A DNA stretch of 50,888 nucleotides from Candidatus Rokuibacteriota bacterium (GTDB lineage Bacteria > Methylomirabilota > Methylomirabilia > Rokubacteriales > CSP1-6), in the NCBI GenBank assembly GCA_003220615.1, contig QHTB01000206.1, positions 1-50,888 on the forward strand. The letters are read 5' to 3'. The number at the start of each line of letters is the position of its first letter. Position 1 is the first letter of the stretch. This document shows positions 8,237-16,806 of the stretch, one piece after another. Both the position numbers and the translations under genes were made by a program. Under the pieces are notes generated by a model. It was not told the origin of the DNA. It searched no databases and saw only the letters and a list, made by a program, of their open reading frames with translations.

Positions 8237-10260
8237 GCGCCGCGCTCCAGGACGAGATGGCCCGCGCCGGCCAGGCGTGCCCGCCATGCGGGAAAGACGA
8301 CGGTCGTAGCGCCGAACTCTTCGACGATCGCGGGGCCGTCCACCCGGGCGAGGCCGGGTAAGCGGTCGCGCTCGTACACGGGCGTCGGCGCGGCGCGGCC
8401 CGCGAACCAGACGTCACGAGTCGCGATCCGTGCGTCGTCGACCGTGCCACCTCCAGCGCTCCACTGTGACGGGTCGGGCTTGTCGACGACGCCGTAGGTG
8501 GACATCCGTGCGTTCACCACCTCGACGTCCCCATCGGGGTCCGCGTGGCCATAGGTGGCGAGATGGCGCGCGTTGAAGTCCGCGATGATCGCCGGCGCAT
8601 CGAGCGCGCCGGGCGGCAGCGGGACGCTGAGCTCGAAGGCCTGGCCGGCGTAGCGCAGATCGAGTGAGCGTTCGGTGCGCCGCGACCGCTCGTCGAAGCC
8701 GTCGGCGTCGAGCCGGCGGGCCGCGGCCGCGCTCATCTCGGCGAACGCGGCTTCGAGCGCGGGCACCCGCTCGTGCAGCCGGCCGACGCGGGTCCGCACG
8801 TCGTCGTGCTTGACGTCGGAGACGAGCAGGCCCAGCGCCGAGAAGTTCCCGGGGTGTCTCGGCACCAGGACACGCGGGATGCCGAGCTCTTCGGCGACGG
8901 GGATGGCGTGCATGGGGCCGGCTCCTCCGAAGGCGATGAGCGTGAAGTCGCGCGGATCGTGGCCCTGCTGGATCGAGATCTCGCGGATCGAGGCGGTCAT
9001 GCGCGCCACCGCGATGTCGATGATGCCTTCGGCCAGTCGCGTCCGGTCCAGCCGGAGGCGAGCGGCGAGCGCCGCGACGGCGTTCCGGGCGAGGTCGGCG
9101 TGAATCCGGAGCGCGCCGCCAAGCGGGCGCTCGGTCGACATCCTGCCGAGCACGATGTTGGCGTCGGTCACCGTGGGCTCGACGCCCCCGAGGCCGTAGG
9201 CGGCGGGCCCGGGCTGAGCGCCGGCACTGCGCGGGCCGACCTGGAGCGCGCCGTCGATGTCGAGCGAGGCGATGGATCCGCCGCCGGCGCCGACCGTCCG
9301 GATGTCGATCTGAGCGACCTTCACCGGGAAGGCAGCGATGAGGTTATCGGTCGTCGTCAGTGGCCGGCCGTCCCGCACGAGGCAGACGTCCGTGCTCGTG
9401 CCGCCCATGTCGTACGTGATGAAGTCGGTGATACCCGCCCGCGCAGCGGTGAAGCAGCCCTGGCTCACGCCGCCGGCCGGCCCGGACACCGTCGTGCGGA
9501 TCGGGAGCCGTCGCGCGGTCTCGACGGTCATCATTCCGCCGCTCGATCCGATCGTCAGCACCCCATAGGCGTAGCCGGCCTCGAACAGCTTCTTCTCCAG
9601 CCCCGCGAGATAACGGTCCATCAGCGGCTGCAGGTAGGCGTTGAGCACCGTGGTCGAGAATCGCTCGAACTCGCGGTACTCCGGCACGACGTCGGACGAG
9701 AGCGACACCGGCACCTCGGGAAAGCGCTCGCGGAAGCGCTCGCCGACGGCGCGCTCGTGAGCGGAATTGGCGTAGGCGTGGAGCAGGCAGACGGCCAGAG
9801 CCTCGGGCGCCGCTCGAGGGAGCGAGTCGATCACGCGATCGACGCTGCCGCCGTGCAGCGGTGTGAGCACCGCGCCGTCGTGGAGCATGCGCTCGTCGAC
9901 CTCGAACCTCAGCGCGCGCTCGACGAAGGGCTTCGGTCTCACGAACGTCGGCACGAACAGCGCGGGGATGTTGCGCTTGGTTCGGCCGATCTCGATCAGG
10001 TCGCGGAAGCCCGCGGTCGTGATCAGGGCCACGCGAGCCCCGCGCCGCTCGAGGATCGCGTTGGTTCCCACCGTCGTGCCGTGGACGAGCCGGCGCACGC
10101 CGCGGCCGTCGATGCCGAGGGCGTCGAGACCCGCCAGGACGGCGGCGGCCTCGTTGTTCGGCTGTGACGGCACCTTGGTGACGACCACCCGCCCGCTGGC
10201 GCCGTCCACCGCGGTGACGTCCGTGAAGGTGCCGCCCACGTCGATCCCGACCACGAACAT
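8233..10260 (-). CDS. Hydantoinase/oxoprolinase family protein (HyuA-like)
   Basis: 675 aa. The N-terminus MFVVGIDVGGTFTDVTAVD is the phosphate-binding loop of the actin-like ATPase fold. VHGTTVGTNAILERRG, SSDVVPEYREFERFSTTVLNAYLQP, GPAGGVSQG, TYDMGGTSTDVCLV and FGGAGPMHA are all family hallmarks. With HyuB it should form the ATP-dependent ring-opening enzyme; the 4-bp overlap shows translational coupling. It is divergent from the GNAT gene across only 38 bp, where both starts have a TANNNT box 6 nt upstream and no Shine-Dalgarno, so both mRNAs look leaderless. Confidence 0.9.
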   Translation of the reverse strand: MFVVGIDVGGTFTDVTAVDGASGRVVVTKVPSQPNNEAAAVLAGLDALGIDGRGVRRLVHGTTVGTNAILERRGARVALITTAGFRDLIEIGRTKRNIPALFVPTFVRPKPFVERALRFEVDERMLHDGAVLTPLHGGSVDRVIDSLPRAAPEALAVCLLHAYANSAHERAVGERFRERFPEVPVSLSSDVVPEYREFERFSTTVLNAYLQPLMDRYLAGLEKKLFEAGYAYGVLTIGSSGGMMTVETARRLPIRTTVSGPAGGVSQGCFTAARAGITDFITYDMGGTSTDVCLVRDGRPLTTTDNLIAAFPVKVAQIDIRTVGAGGGSIASLDIDGALQVGPRSAGAQPGPAAYGLGGVEPTVTDANIVLGRMSTERPLGGALRIHADLARNAVAALAARLRLDRTRLAEGIIDIAVARMTASIREISIQQGHDPRDFTLIAFGGAGPMHAIPVAEELGIPRVLVPRHPGNFSALGLLVSDVKHDDVRTRVGRLHERVPALEAAFAEMSAAAARRLDADGFDERSRRTERSLDLRYAGQAFELSVPLPPGALDAPAIIADFNARHLATYGHADPDGDVEVVNARMSTYGVVDKPDPSQWSAGGGTVDDARIATRDVWFAGRAAPTPVYERDRLPGLARVDGPAIVEEFGATTVVFPAWRARLAGAGHLVLERGA

Positions 10261-10266
10261 GCGCGA

Positions 10267-10272
10267 ACATTA
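10267..10272 (-). promoter_or_regulatory. Candidate -10 box (TAATGT) for leaderless hyuA
   Basis: On the minus strand TAATGT ends 6 nt before the ATG at 10260, and no Shine-Dalgarno is present. It lies back-to-back with the GNAT gene's box 14 bp away. Confidence 0.45.
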
Positions 10273-10286
10273 GCAGAGGAGCGGAG

Positions 10287-10292
10287 TAGGAT
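10287..10292 (+). promoter_or_regulatory. Candidate -10 box (TAGGAT) for the GNAT-oxygenase pair
   Basis: TAGGAT ends 6 nt before the ATG at 10299. A GAGGG lies directly against the ATG, too close for normal Shine-Dalgarno use, so a leaderless mRNA is likely. Confidence 0.45.
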
Positions 10293-10298
10293 CGAGGG

Positions 10299-10799
10299 AT
10301 GGAGGTTCGCGCGCTCACCGAAGCCGACGCCGAGGCCTGGCTCGCGCTCCGGCTGCGGGCGCTGCGAGAACATCCCGACGCATTCGTGGCCACGCCGGAG
10401 GAGACCGAATCACTTCCGGACGTGAAGAAGCGCTTCGCCACCGCGCGAGACGACGAATCCATCGTGGTCGGCGCCTTCGACCCTCACCTGGTGGGAATCG
10501 TCGGCTGCTATCGTCTGGAAGCCACCAAGGAGCGCCACATCGCGCGGATCTGGGGGATGTACATCGCTCCCGAGGCGCGCGGGCGCGGCATCGGGCGCTT
10601 CATGCTGGACGTCGTCATCACGCTAACGCGCGAGTGGCCCGAGCTCGATCATCTCTGGCTCCACGTCATGCGCCACCAGACCGCCGCCCGGCGGCTCTAT
10701 CTCTCGTGCGGCTTCGAGGTGATCGGCAGCCATCCGCGTGTCCTGCGCGTCGGGGATTGCTACTACGACGAGGACCAGATGGTCTTCCGGCTGCGATGA
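10299..10799 (+). CDS. GNAT family N-acetyltransferase
   Basis: 166 aa, a single GNAT domain. Motif A, the acetyl-CoA pyrophosphate loop, is clear: MYIAPEARGRGIGRFMLD at about residues 87-104, with the R-G-x-G-I-G core. It begins MEVRALTEADAEAWLALRLRAL, typical of the family, and ends with the usual YYDEDQMVFRL strand. It would acetylate an amine of a small molecule or protein; the acceptor is unknown. It overlaps the downstream oxygenase by 4 bp (ATGA), so the two are co-translated and may act on related substrates. Confidence 0.87.
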   Translation: MEVRALTEADAEAWLALRLRALREHPDAFVATPEETESLPDVKKRFATARDDESIVVGAFDPHLVGIVGCYRLEATKERHIARIWGMYIAPEARGRGIGRFMLDVVITLTREWPELDHLWLHVMRHQTAARRLYLSCGFEVIGSHPRVLRVGDCYYDEDQMVFRLR

Positions 10800-11503
10800 C
10801 GATCGCCGACCGGCTCGCCAAGCTCGACTGGGAGGCCATCGAGCAGAGTCTCGGCGAGTGGGGCTACGCCAGGACGCCGCCCATGCTCACGGCCGACGAG
10901 TGCGCGAGCCTGATCGCGCTGTACAGCGAGGAGAGTCGCTTCCGCAGCCGTGTGGACATGGCGCGCTACCGCTTCGGCATCGGCGACTACAAGTACTTCG
11001 CCCACCCGCTGCCACCCGTCGTCGCGGACTTGCGAGCACACGCGTATCCGCCGCTGGCCCGGATCGCCAACCGCTGGGAGAAATCGCTCGGAGCGCGCCG
11101 CCGCTATCCCGACGATCTCCCCGGCCTGCTAGCCATCTGCCGGCGCGCCGGCCAGACGAAACCCACACCGCTCCTGCTCCACTACGAGACCGGCGGCTAC
11201 AACTGTCTCCACCAGGACCTCTACGGCGACGTCGCCTTCCCGCTGCAGATCACCGCCTTCCTCAGCCGCCGTGGCGTCGACTACGAGGGCGGCGAGTTCT
11301 TGCTGGTCGAGCAGCGCCCTCGCGCCCAGTCCCGGGGCCAGGCCATCGCCACCGAGCAGGGAGAGCTGGTGATCTTCACCACGCGGGAGCGGCCGGCGCG
11401 AGGCCAGCGCAGCTGGCACCGCGTCACCATGCGCCACGGCGTCAGCCGCCTCACCACCGGTACCCGCTACACGCTGGGCGTGATCTTCCACGACGCGAAA
11501 TAG
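10796..11503 (+). CDS. 2OG-Fe(II) oxygenase (prolyl-hydroxylase-like)
   Basis: 235 aa; the ATG overlaps the GNAT stop (ATGA). The iron triad is visible: H139 and D141 in CLHQDLYG, and H214 in MRHGVSRLTTGTRYTLG. R224, ten residues after H214, is the expected 2-oxoglutarate anchor. GGEF at about 165-168 is also typical. The protein should hydroxylate a side chain or small molecule using O2 and 2-oxoglutarate in the cytoplasm. Coupling to a GNAT gene suggests a two-step modification, but this is inference. It is followed by the 73-bp tandem repeats. Confidence 0.82.
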   Translation: MTIADRLAKLDWEAIEQSLGEWGYARTPPMLTADECASLIALYSEESRFRSRVDMARYRFGIGDYKYFAHPLPPVVADLRAHAYPPLARIANRWEKSLGARRRYPDDLPGLLAICRRAGQTKPTPLLLHYETGGYNCLHQDLYGDVAFPLQITAFLSRRGVDYEGGEFLLVEQRPRAQSRGQAIATEQGELVIFTTRERPARGQRSWHRVTMRHGVSRLTTGTRYTLGVIFHDAK

Positions 11504-11507
11504 TGTC

Positions 11508-11770
11508 GTGCGAGCCGAGACGCCCCCGAGTTGCCGCAGGCACGAGGGCGGCGAGACGAGCGGTGAAATGATCGAAAATCGTGCGAGCCGAGACGCCCCC
11601 GAGTTGCCGCAGGCACGAGGGCGGCGAGACGAGCGGTGAAATGATCGAAAATCGTGCGAGCCGAGACGCCCCCGAGTTGCCGCAGGCTCGAGGGCGGCGA
11701 GGCGAGCGGTGAAATGATCGAAAATCGTGCGAGCCGAGATGGCACGAGGGCGGCGAGGCGAGCGGTGAAA
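11508..11770 (+). repeat. Tandem repeat, 73-bp unit, about 3.6 copies
   Basis: Units begin at 11508, 11581, 11654 and 11727, all starting GTGCGAGCCGAGA. The first two are identical; the third has a few substitutions; the fourth has lost most of the middle (the CGCCCCCGAGTTGCCGCAG part) and ends at the promoter of the next gene. Because 73 is not a multiple of three and no start or Shine-Dalgarno occurs in the array, it is non-coding. There are no unique spacers, so it is not a CRISPR array. It fills the whole gap between the oxygenase and MmgE/PrpD genes. Confidence 0.93.
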
Positions 11771-11779
11771 GTTCCGGAC

Positions 11780-11785
11780 TATAAT
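11780..11785 (+). promoter_or_regulatory. Candidate -10 box (TATAAT), perfect consensus, just before mmgE/prpD
   Basis: TATAAT ends 8 nt before the ATG at 11794, directly after the tandem repeat. No TTGACA-like -35 or Shine-Dalgarno is visible, so transcription would begin at or next to the start codon. Confidence 0.55.
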
Positions 11786-11793
11786 CCACGGCC

Positions 11794-13164
11794 ATGAGCG
11801 CCATCGCCCGGATCGCCGAGTTCGTCGTCAAGACCCGCCTGGATGACTGTCCTCGTGATGCCATCGCGAGCGTCCGTCGCGCGGCGCTCGACTCGATCGG
11901 CGTCATGCTCGCCGGCAGCACCGAGCCGATCGCGCGGATCGTCCGCGAGGTCGCGCGGGCCGAGGGTGGCACGCCGCTCTGCACGGTGGTCGGTGCCTCG
12001 CTGCGCACGTCGCCCACGTGGGCCGCGCTCGCCAACGGCGCCGCCGGACACGCCCACGACTTCGACGACACGTCGTTCGCGCTGTTGGGCCATCCGAGCG
12101 TGCCCCTGCTGGCCGCCGCGCTGGCTGCCGCCGAGGCCGAGACGGCGGACGGCGCCGCCGTGACGCTCGCCTACCTGCTCGGGTTCGAAATCGACGCCGC
12201 CATCGGCAGCGCGATCAATCCGGATCACTACACGCGCGGCTGGCATTCCACCGCGACCATCGGAACGATCGGCTGCGCCGCCGCGGCGGCGCGTCTGCTC
12301 GCCCTCGATCTTGGTCAGGTCCGCCACGCGCTGGGACTGGCCGTCTCGCTGGCGTCGGGGCTGAAGGAGAACTTTGGCTCGATGACCAAGCCCTATCACG
12401 CGGGCCACGCCGCGCGGAACGGCGTGCTCGCCGCCTTGCTCGCGCGTGAGGGACTCACGGCGTCGGAGTCGGCCCTCGACGGCAAGCAGGGATTCCTGGA
12501 GGCGACGGGCACGGCCCCCGTCCCCGCCGCTGCGCTCGCGACGGCGCTCGACGGACTCGGCCAGCGCTGGCACGTGCTCGAGACCGGCGTGGCGGTCAAG
12601 CCGTATCCGTCGTGTGCGTTGACCCACTCCGCCATCGACGCACTCCTCGACCTCAGGACACGTCATGGCTTCGCGGCCGATCAGGTCGCCGGGATCGAGG
12701 TGGGAGTGAACCACGTCGTGCCGAGCGTGCTCATCCATCCCGCGCCGACGACTGCGCTCGAGCGCAAGTTCTCGATGCAGTTCTGTGCGGCCGCCGCCGC
12801 TGCCGAAGGCCGCGTCGACCTCGCCTCGTTCGAGCGCCCGATCCCCGAGCCCGTGGGTTCGCTGATGGCGCGCGTGACGATGGTCGTCGATCCCGCGCTG
12901 CCCGATCGCATGGAGCAGCACGCGTGGAGCCGCGTGACCGTGCGGCTCCGTGACGGCCGCACGCTGGCTTCGCCCGCGCGCGGGGCCACCGGTCATCACG
13001 ATCAGCCGCTCACCGCCGAGGCGCTGCGCGCCAAGTTCCTCGCTTGCTGCGAAGGCACGCTCTCGCCGGGCGACGCTGCGGGCATCGCCGAGCAGCTCGA
13101 GCACCTGGAAGCCATCCCCGACATCCGGGCGCTGACCTCGCGCCTCGTCGCCGACCGCGACTAA
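11794..13164 (+). CDS. MmgE/PrpD family protein (2-methylcitrate-dehydratase-like)
   Basis: 456 aa, full family length. Family stretches are AALDSIGVMLAGS, NGAAGHAHDFDDT, HSTATIGTIGCAAAAARLL and KPYPSCALTHSAIDAL. MmgE/PrpD enzymes dehydrate or isomerise small polycarboxylates such as 2-methylcitrate or cis-aconitate, but most members have no known substrate. Here the gene leads a three-gene operon with a CoA-transferase 10 bp downstream (with Shine-Dalgarno AAGGAG) and an MFS permease, which suggests uptake, CoA activation and dehydration of one carboxylic acid. That pathway reading is inference. Confidence 0.85.
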   Translation: MSAIARIAEFVVKTRLDDCPRDAIASVRRAALDSIGVMLAGSTEPIARIVREVARAEGGTPLCTVVGASLRTSPTWAALANGAAGHAHDFDDTSFALLGHPSVPLLAAALAAAEAETADGAAVTLAYLLGFEIDAAIGSAINPDHYTRGWHSTATIGTIGCAAAAARLLALDLGQVRHALGLAVSLASGLKENFGSMTKPYHAGHAARNGVLAALLAREGLTASESALDGKQGFLEATGTAPVPAAALATALDGLGQRWHVLETGVAVKPYPSCALTHSAIDALLDLRTRHGFAADQVAGIEVGVNHVVPSVLIHPAPTTALERKFSMQFCAAAAAAEGRVDLASFERPIPEPVGSLMARVTMVVDPALPDRMEQHAWSRVTVRLRDGRTLASPARGATGHHDQPLTAEALRAKFLACCEGTLSPGDAAGIAEQLEHLEAIPDIRALTSRLVADRD

Positions 13165-13174
13165 GGAGATCCCG

Positions 13175-14368
13175 ATGGGCGTTCTCGACGGCATCACCGT
13201 CCTCGAAGTCGCGCGCGTCCCGCCGGCGGAGATGCCGGGCATGTTCCTCGCCGACATGGGCGCCGACGTGCTGAAGATCGAGACGCCGGGACTGGATCAC
13301 ACCGACGATCCGGACGCGCAACGCCGTGCCGCCTTTGCCTTCGTCAACCGCAACAAGCGCTCGATGGCGCTCAACATGAAAGCGCCCGAGGGCCAGGAGA
13401 TCTTCCGGCGCCTGGCCACCAACGCCGACGTGATCGTCGAAGGCTTTCGCCCGGGCGTGATGAAACGGCTCGGCGCCGATTACGAGACGATTCGCGCGCT
13501 CAACGCGCGCATCGTGTACTGTTCGCTCTCCGGTTTCGGCCAGAGCGGGCCGGCCGCCGGGTATCCGGCGCACGACCTGAACTATCTCTCGCTGGCCGCC
13601 GTCCTGGGCTTGATCGGTGAGCGCGACCGCAAGCCCGCCATCCCCCTCAACCTGGTGGCCGACTATGCCGGGGCCAGCCTGCACGGCGCCCTCGGCATCG
13701 TGCTCGCGCTGTTCGCGCGCGAGCGGACCGGCCGGGGCCAGCACGTGGACGTCTCGTATCTCGACACCACGATCTCGTTACTGGCGGCGACGCCCAACAT
13801 GCGTTTCTTCTTCTCCGACGGCGTGGCCCCGAAGCGCGGCGAGGGCTTCCTGGGCGGCTCGTATCCGTACTACGCGATCTACGAGACCCGCGACAACAAG
13901 CTCCTCACCATCGCCTGTACCGAGCCGTGGCTGTGGGAGAACTTCTGCAAGGCCATCAACCGGCCCGATCTCCTCAAGTTCGCGCGCAAGCCCGATCAGT
14001 TCGTCCGCGCGGCCAACGCGGAAGAGGACGGCGCCCGCCGCGAGATCGAGGCGATCATCAAGACGCGCACCCGCGACGAGTGGTACGAGCTCCTCGTCAA
14101 GGCCGACGTCTGCGTGGGCAAGGTCTACGACCCGCAGGAGATGGTCAGCGATCCCCAGGTGAACCACCGCAAGATGGTCGTGGACGTCGAGCATCCGAAG
14201 TTCGGGAAGGTCCGTCAGTTCGGCGTGGCCATCAAGCTGTCGGACACACCGGGGACCGTGCGGACCGCGGCGCCCGTCAGCGGCGAGCACACCGAGCAGG
14301 TGCTCTCGACGCTCGGCCTGAGCCGCGAGGAGATCGCCGGGCTCCGCGCCAAGCGCGTCATCGAGTAA
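13175..14368 (+). CDS. CaiB/BaiF family CoA-transferase (class III)
   Basis: 397 aa, the usual length. The N-terminus MGVLDGITVLEVARVPPAEMPGMFLADMGADVLKIE matches the family's opening, where the CoA-binding fold begins. NRNKRSMALNMKAPEGQEIF, GVMKRLGADYETI and YCSLSGFGQSGP follow. The catalytic Asp of class III transferases is expected within the AHDLNYLSLAA stretch (D in HDLNY). It moves CoA between carboxylic acids. It has an AAGGAG Shine-Dalgarno 6 nt before the ATG and lies in the operon between MmgE/PrpD and an MFS permease, which likely supplies its acid substrate. Confidence 0.88.
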   Translation: MGVLDGITVLEVARVPPAEMPGMFLADMGADVLKIETPGLDHTDDPDAQRRAAFAFVNRNKRSMALNMKAPEGQEIFRRLATNADVIVEGFRPGVMKRLGADYETIRALNARIVYCSLSGFGQSGPAAGYPAHDLNYLSLAAVLGLIGERDRKPAIPLNLVADYAGASLHGALGIVLALFARERTGRGQHVDVSYLDTTISLLAATPNMRFFFSDGVAPKRGEGFLGGSYPYYAIYETRDNKLLTIACTEPWLWENFCKAINRPDLLKFARKPDQFVRAANAEEDGARREIEAIIKTRTRDEWYELLVKADVCVGKVYDPQEMVSDPQVNHRKMVVDVEHPKFGKVRQFGVAIKLSDTPGTVRTAAPVSGEHTEQVLSTLGLSREEIAGLRAKRVIE

Positions 14369-14377
14369 TCGCCCGCC

Positions 14378-15586
14378 GTGGCCGGGCGCTGGCGTGCGCT
14401 CGCCGCCCTGTCGCTGGCCGAGCTGTTCGCGCTGTCCCTGTGGTTCAGCGCCTCCGCCGTGCTTCCCGCACTCTCGCGCGAGTGGTCGCTGGGGGCCTCG
14501 GGACGCGCCGGCCTCACTATCGCCGTGCAGCTCGGCTTCATCGTCGGCACGCTGGCGAGCGCGCTCGGCAACCTGCCCGACGTCTGGTCGCCGCGCCTGC
14601 TCATGCTCGGCAGTATCGTGGCCGGTGTCGTCGCCAACACCACACTCGCCCTTACCGTCGACGGCCTGGGCCCGGCGCTGACGCTGCGGTTCGTCACGGG
14701 CCTTGCCATGGCCGGTGCCTATCCACCGGCGATGAAGATCATCGCCACCTGGTTCAGAGAGCGGCGCGGGCTCGCCATCGGGGTCCTGATCGGCGCGCTG
14801 ACCGTGGGCTCGGCGATACCCCACTTCATTCGCGGCGTCACCGATCTGCCCTGGCGTCAGACGCTCCTGGCCGCATCCGGGCTCGCCACGATCGCCGCGC
14901 TGATCGTCTGGCTCGGCGTGAGCGAAGGCCCGTACCGATTTCCACCCGCGCGGTTCGACGTGCGCATGGCCGCCACGGTGTTCAGGGAGCGCCCGCTGCG
15001 TCTGGCCTGCTTCGGCTACTTCGGTCACATGTGGGAGCTCTACGCGATGTGGGCGTGGCTCGGCGTGTTCTTCGCCGAGAGCCTGGCCACCCGAGGCGGC
15101 GCCGGGTACGCGGGGCTGAACGCGAGCCTGGCCACGTTCGTCGCGATGGCCGCAGGCGCCGCCGGCTGTTACGCGGGAGGGATCGTCTCCGATCGCTGGG
15201 GTCGCACGACGCTGACGATGGCGGCCATGGCGCTTTCGGGTCTCTGTGCGCTGCTGATCGGCCTGACGTTCGGCGGGCCACCGTGGTTGACGCTCCTCGT
15301 CGGTGTCGTCTGGGGCGTCACCGTCATCGCCGACTCGGCGCAGTTCTCCACGGCCGTCACCGAGCTCTCACCACCCGCGTACGTGGGCACCGCCCTGACG
15401 ACGCAGACGAGTGTCGGCTTCGCGCTCACGATGGTCTCGATCTGGCTGATCCCGCCCCTCGCCGATCTGGTGGGGTGGCGCTGGGCCTTTGCGGCGCTGG
15501 CCGCCGGACCGTTCCTCGGCGTGGTCGCGATGGCGCGGCTGCGCGCACTCCCGGACGCGCTCAAGCTGGCGAGCGGCCGTCGTTAG
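14378..15586 (+). CDS. MFS transporter
   Basis: 402 aa with about 12 hydrophobic segments. It starts at GTG, 9 bp after the CoA-transferase stop; the start matches the beginning of the first membrane segment (RALAALSLAELFALSLWFSAS). The loop after TM2 (NLPDVWSPRLLM) and the mid-protein loop (SDRWGRTTL) fit major-facilitator topology. It is the last gene of the operon with MmgE/PrpD and CaiB/BaiF and may import the carboxylate they process. The substrate cannot be read from sequence. Confidence 0.85.
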   Translation: MAGRWRALAALSLAELFALSLWFSASAVLPALSREWSLGASGRAGLTIAVQLGFIVGTLASALGNLPDVWSPRLLMLGSIVAGVVANTTLALTVDGLGPALTLRFVTGLAMAGAYPPAMKIIATWFRERRGLAIGVLIGALTVGSAIPHFIRGVTDLPWRQTLLAASGLATIAALIVWLGVSEGPYRFPPARFDVRMAATVFRERPLRLACFGYFGHMWELYAMWAWLGVFFAESLATRGGAGYAGLNASLATFVAMAAGAAGCYAGGIVSDRWGRTTLTMAAMALSGLCALLIGLTFGGPPWLTLLVGVVWGVTVIADSAQFSTAVTELSPPAYVGTALTTQTSVGFALTMVSIWLIPPLADLVGWRWAFAALAAGPFLGVVAMARLRALPDALKLASGRR

Positions 15587-15616
15587 AACTCCCGCGCGAG
15601 GCCTGAGAGCGAGCGG

Positions 15617-16702
15617 TCAGGGAACGGGGACGGGGGCGCCGGCCACGAGGCGACGGATCAGGCCCTCGCCCTCGGTCGCCAGCCACGCGAGGGTCGAGCT
15701 GTAGCCGAAGCGGAGCGCGGCGCGCGCGGCCTCGAAGCCCATCGACGGCCCGAACAGCGGGCTCTTCGTACGCGGCGGCTCGAGGAGGAAGAAGGCCGTG
15801 CGCGGAAAGCGCACGGCCAGCGTGGTCAGGCCGAGCTGGAGCAGGTTCTGCCCGTAGATCCGGCTCGCCTGCTCCATGATCGTCCACAGCCCACGCGACC
15901 GCATGGTGGCGCCCTCGCCGTCGCAGAGGTTCGGCACCAGGGGGTGGACGACGAAGACGACGTCGGCGCCGGCTTCGGCCGCGAGATCGGCGTGGCCGCT
16001 GAATCCGACACCGCCATCGACGTAATCGCGCCCACCGATGGTGTAGGGCTCGAAGAAGCCGGGGATCGCCGACGACGCGGCCACGGCCTGGCTGATCGGC
16101 ACGTCACACAGCGCGCCCTGCCCGAAGACCGCGCGCTCGGCCCGGTCGAGATCGATGGCAGGAATCAGGAGCGTGCGTGGCAGATTGGGAAACGAGTTGG
16201 TCAGTCCCTTCGCCTCGAAGCCCTGGCGCATGAAGCGCTCGAGAGCGACCAGCGAGAAGAACCCCGGCGGCAGGTCGCGCTCGGCGCGGGCCAGCATGTC
16301 GGGGATGGAGCCCCGGACCGCGGTCACCGCGTTCTTGCCGAACGCCCACATCATCCGCCCGAAGCGGCTCGCGGCTTGCCGGAACGAGTCCGGCGCGAAC
16401 ACGGCGCCCCGGCGGAAGTTCAGGGGATCGTCGAGGTCCTGATCGAGGATCCGGTACAGGTCGCGGGCCCGCACGCCGTTGGCGAGGAGCGACGCGACGA
16501 CCGATCCGGCGCTGCAGCCGACGTAGACGTCGAAGCCACGGCCTTCACCGTTGAGCCGCTCTTCGAGCGCGGCCAGCGCTCCGACCTCGTACATGCCGCC
16601 GATGACACCCCCACCGCCCAGGGCGAGGGCAATCCGCGGCCGTGCTTTGCCCCAGAACCGCCGGGACTGCCAGAAGATCGAGGCGCGTCGAAAGAGCGTC
16701 AT
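15617..16702 (-). CDS. Patatin-like phospholipase family protein
   Basis: 361 aa. The Ser-Asp dyad of patatins is visible: the nucleophile S64 in GCSAGS and D229 in VDGGVGF, with the oxyanion loop GGGGVIGGMYEVGAL at about 29-43. The protein should hydrolyse acyl esters of lipids, and many bacterial members act on membrane phospholipids. There is no signal peptide, so it is probably cytoplasmic or peripheral to the membrane. It is divergent from the BT1/MFS gene across 104 bp. Confidence 0.85.
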   Translation of the reverse strand: MTLFRRASIFWQSRRFWGKARPRIALALGGGGVIGGMYEVGALAALEERLNGEGRGFDVYVGCSAGSVVASLLANGVRARDLYRILDQDLDDPLNFRRGAVFAPDSFRQAASRFGRMMWAFGKNAVTAVRGSIPDMLARAERDLPPGFFSLVALERFMRQGFEAKGLTNSFPNLPRTLLIPAIDLDRAERAVFGQGALCDVPISQAVAASSAIPGFFEPYTIGGRDYVDGGVGFSGHADLAAEAGADVVFVVHPLVPNLCDGEGATMRSRGLWTIMEQASRIYGQNLLQLGLTTLAVRFPRTAFFLLEPPRTKSPLFGPSMGFEAARAALRFGYSSTLAWLATEGEGLIRRLVAGAPVPVP

Positions 16703-16747
16703 AGGTCCACGTTTAGGTGTAGCAAAGGCCTTGCCATAGTTACAACT

Positions 16748-16760
16748 CCTGATGATCAGG
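16748..16760. promoter_or_regulatory. Small palindrome in a divergent intergenic region
   Basis: CCTGAT-G-ATCAGG, two 6-bp arms with a 1-bp centre, lies between the divergent patatin (start 16702) and BT1/MFS (start 16807) genes. It could be an operator for either; no known regulator motif is recognised. Confidence 0.3.
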
Positions 16761-16806
16761 GCCTTATGACAATAACGAGCGGCGCAACCGGCAAGTTCTG
16801 CCGCGG

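Noticed and set aside
11508..11770. CRISPR array
   Set aside because: The units are directly joined with no unique spacers, the unit is 73 bp, and no cas genes are near.
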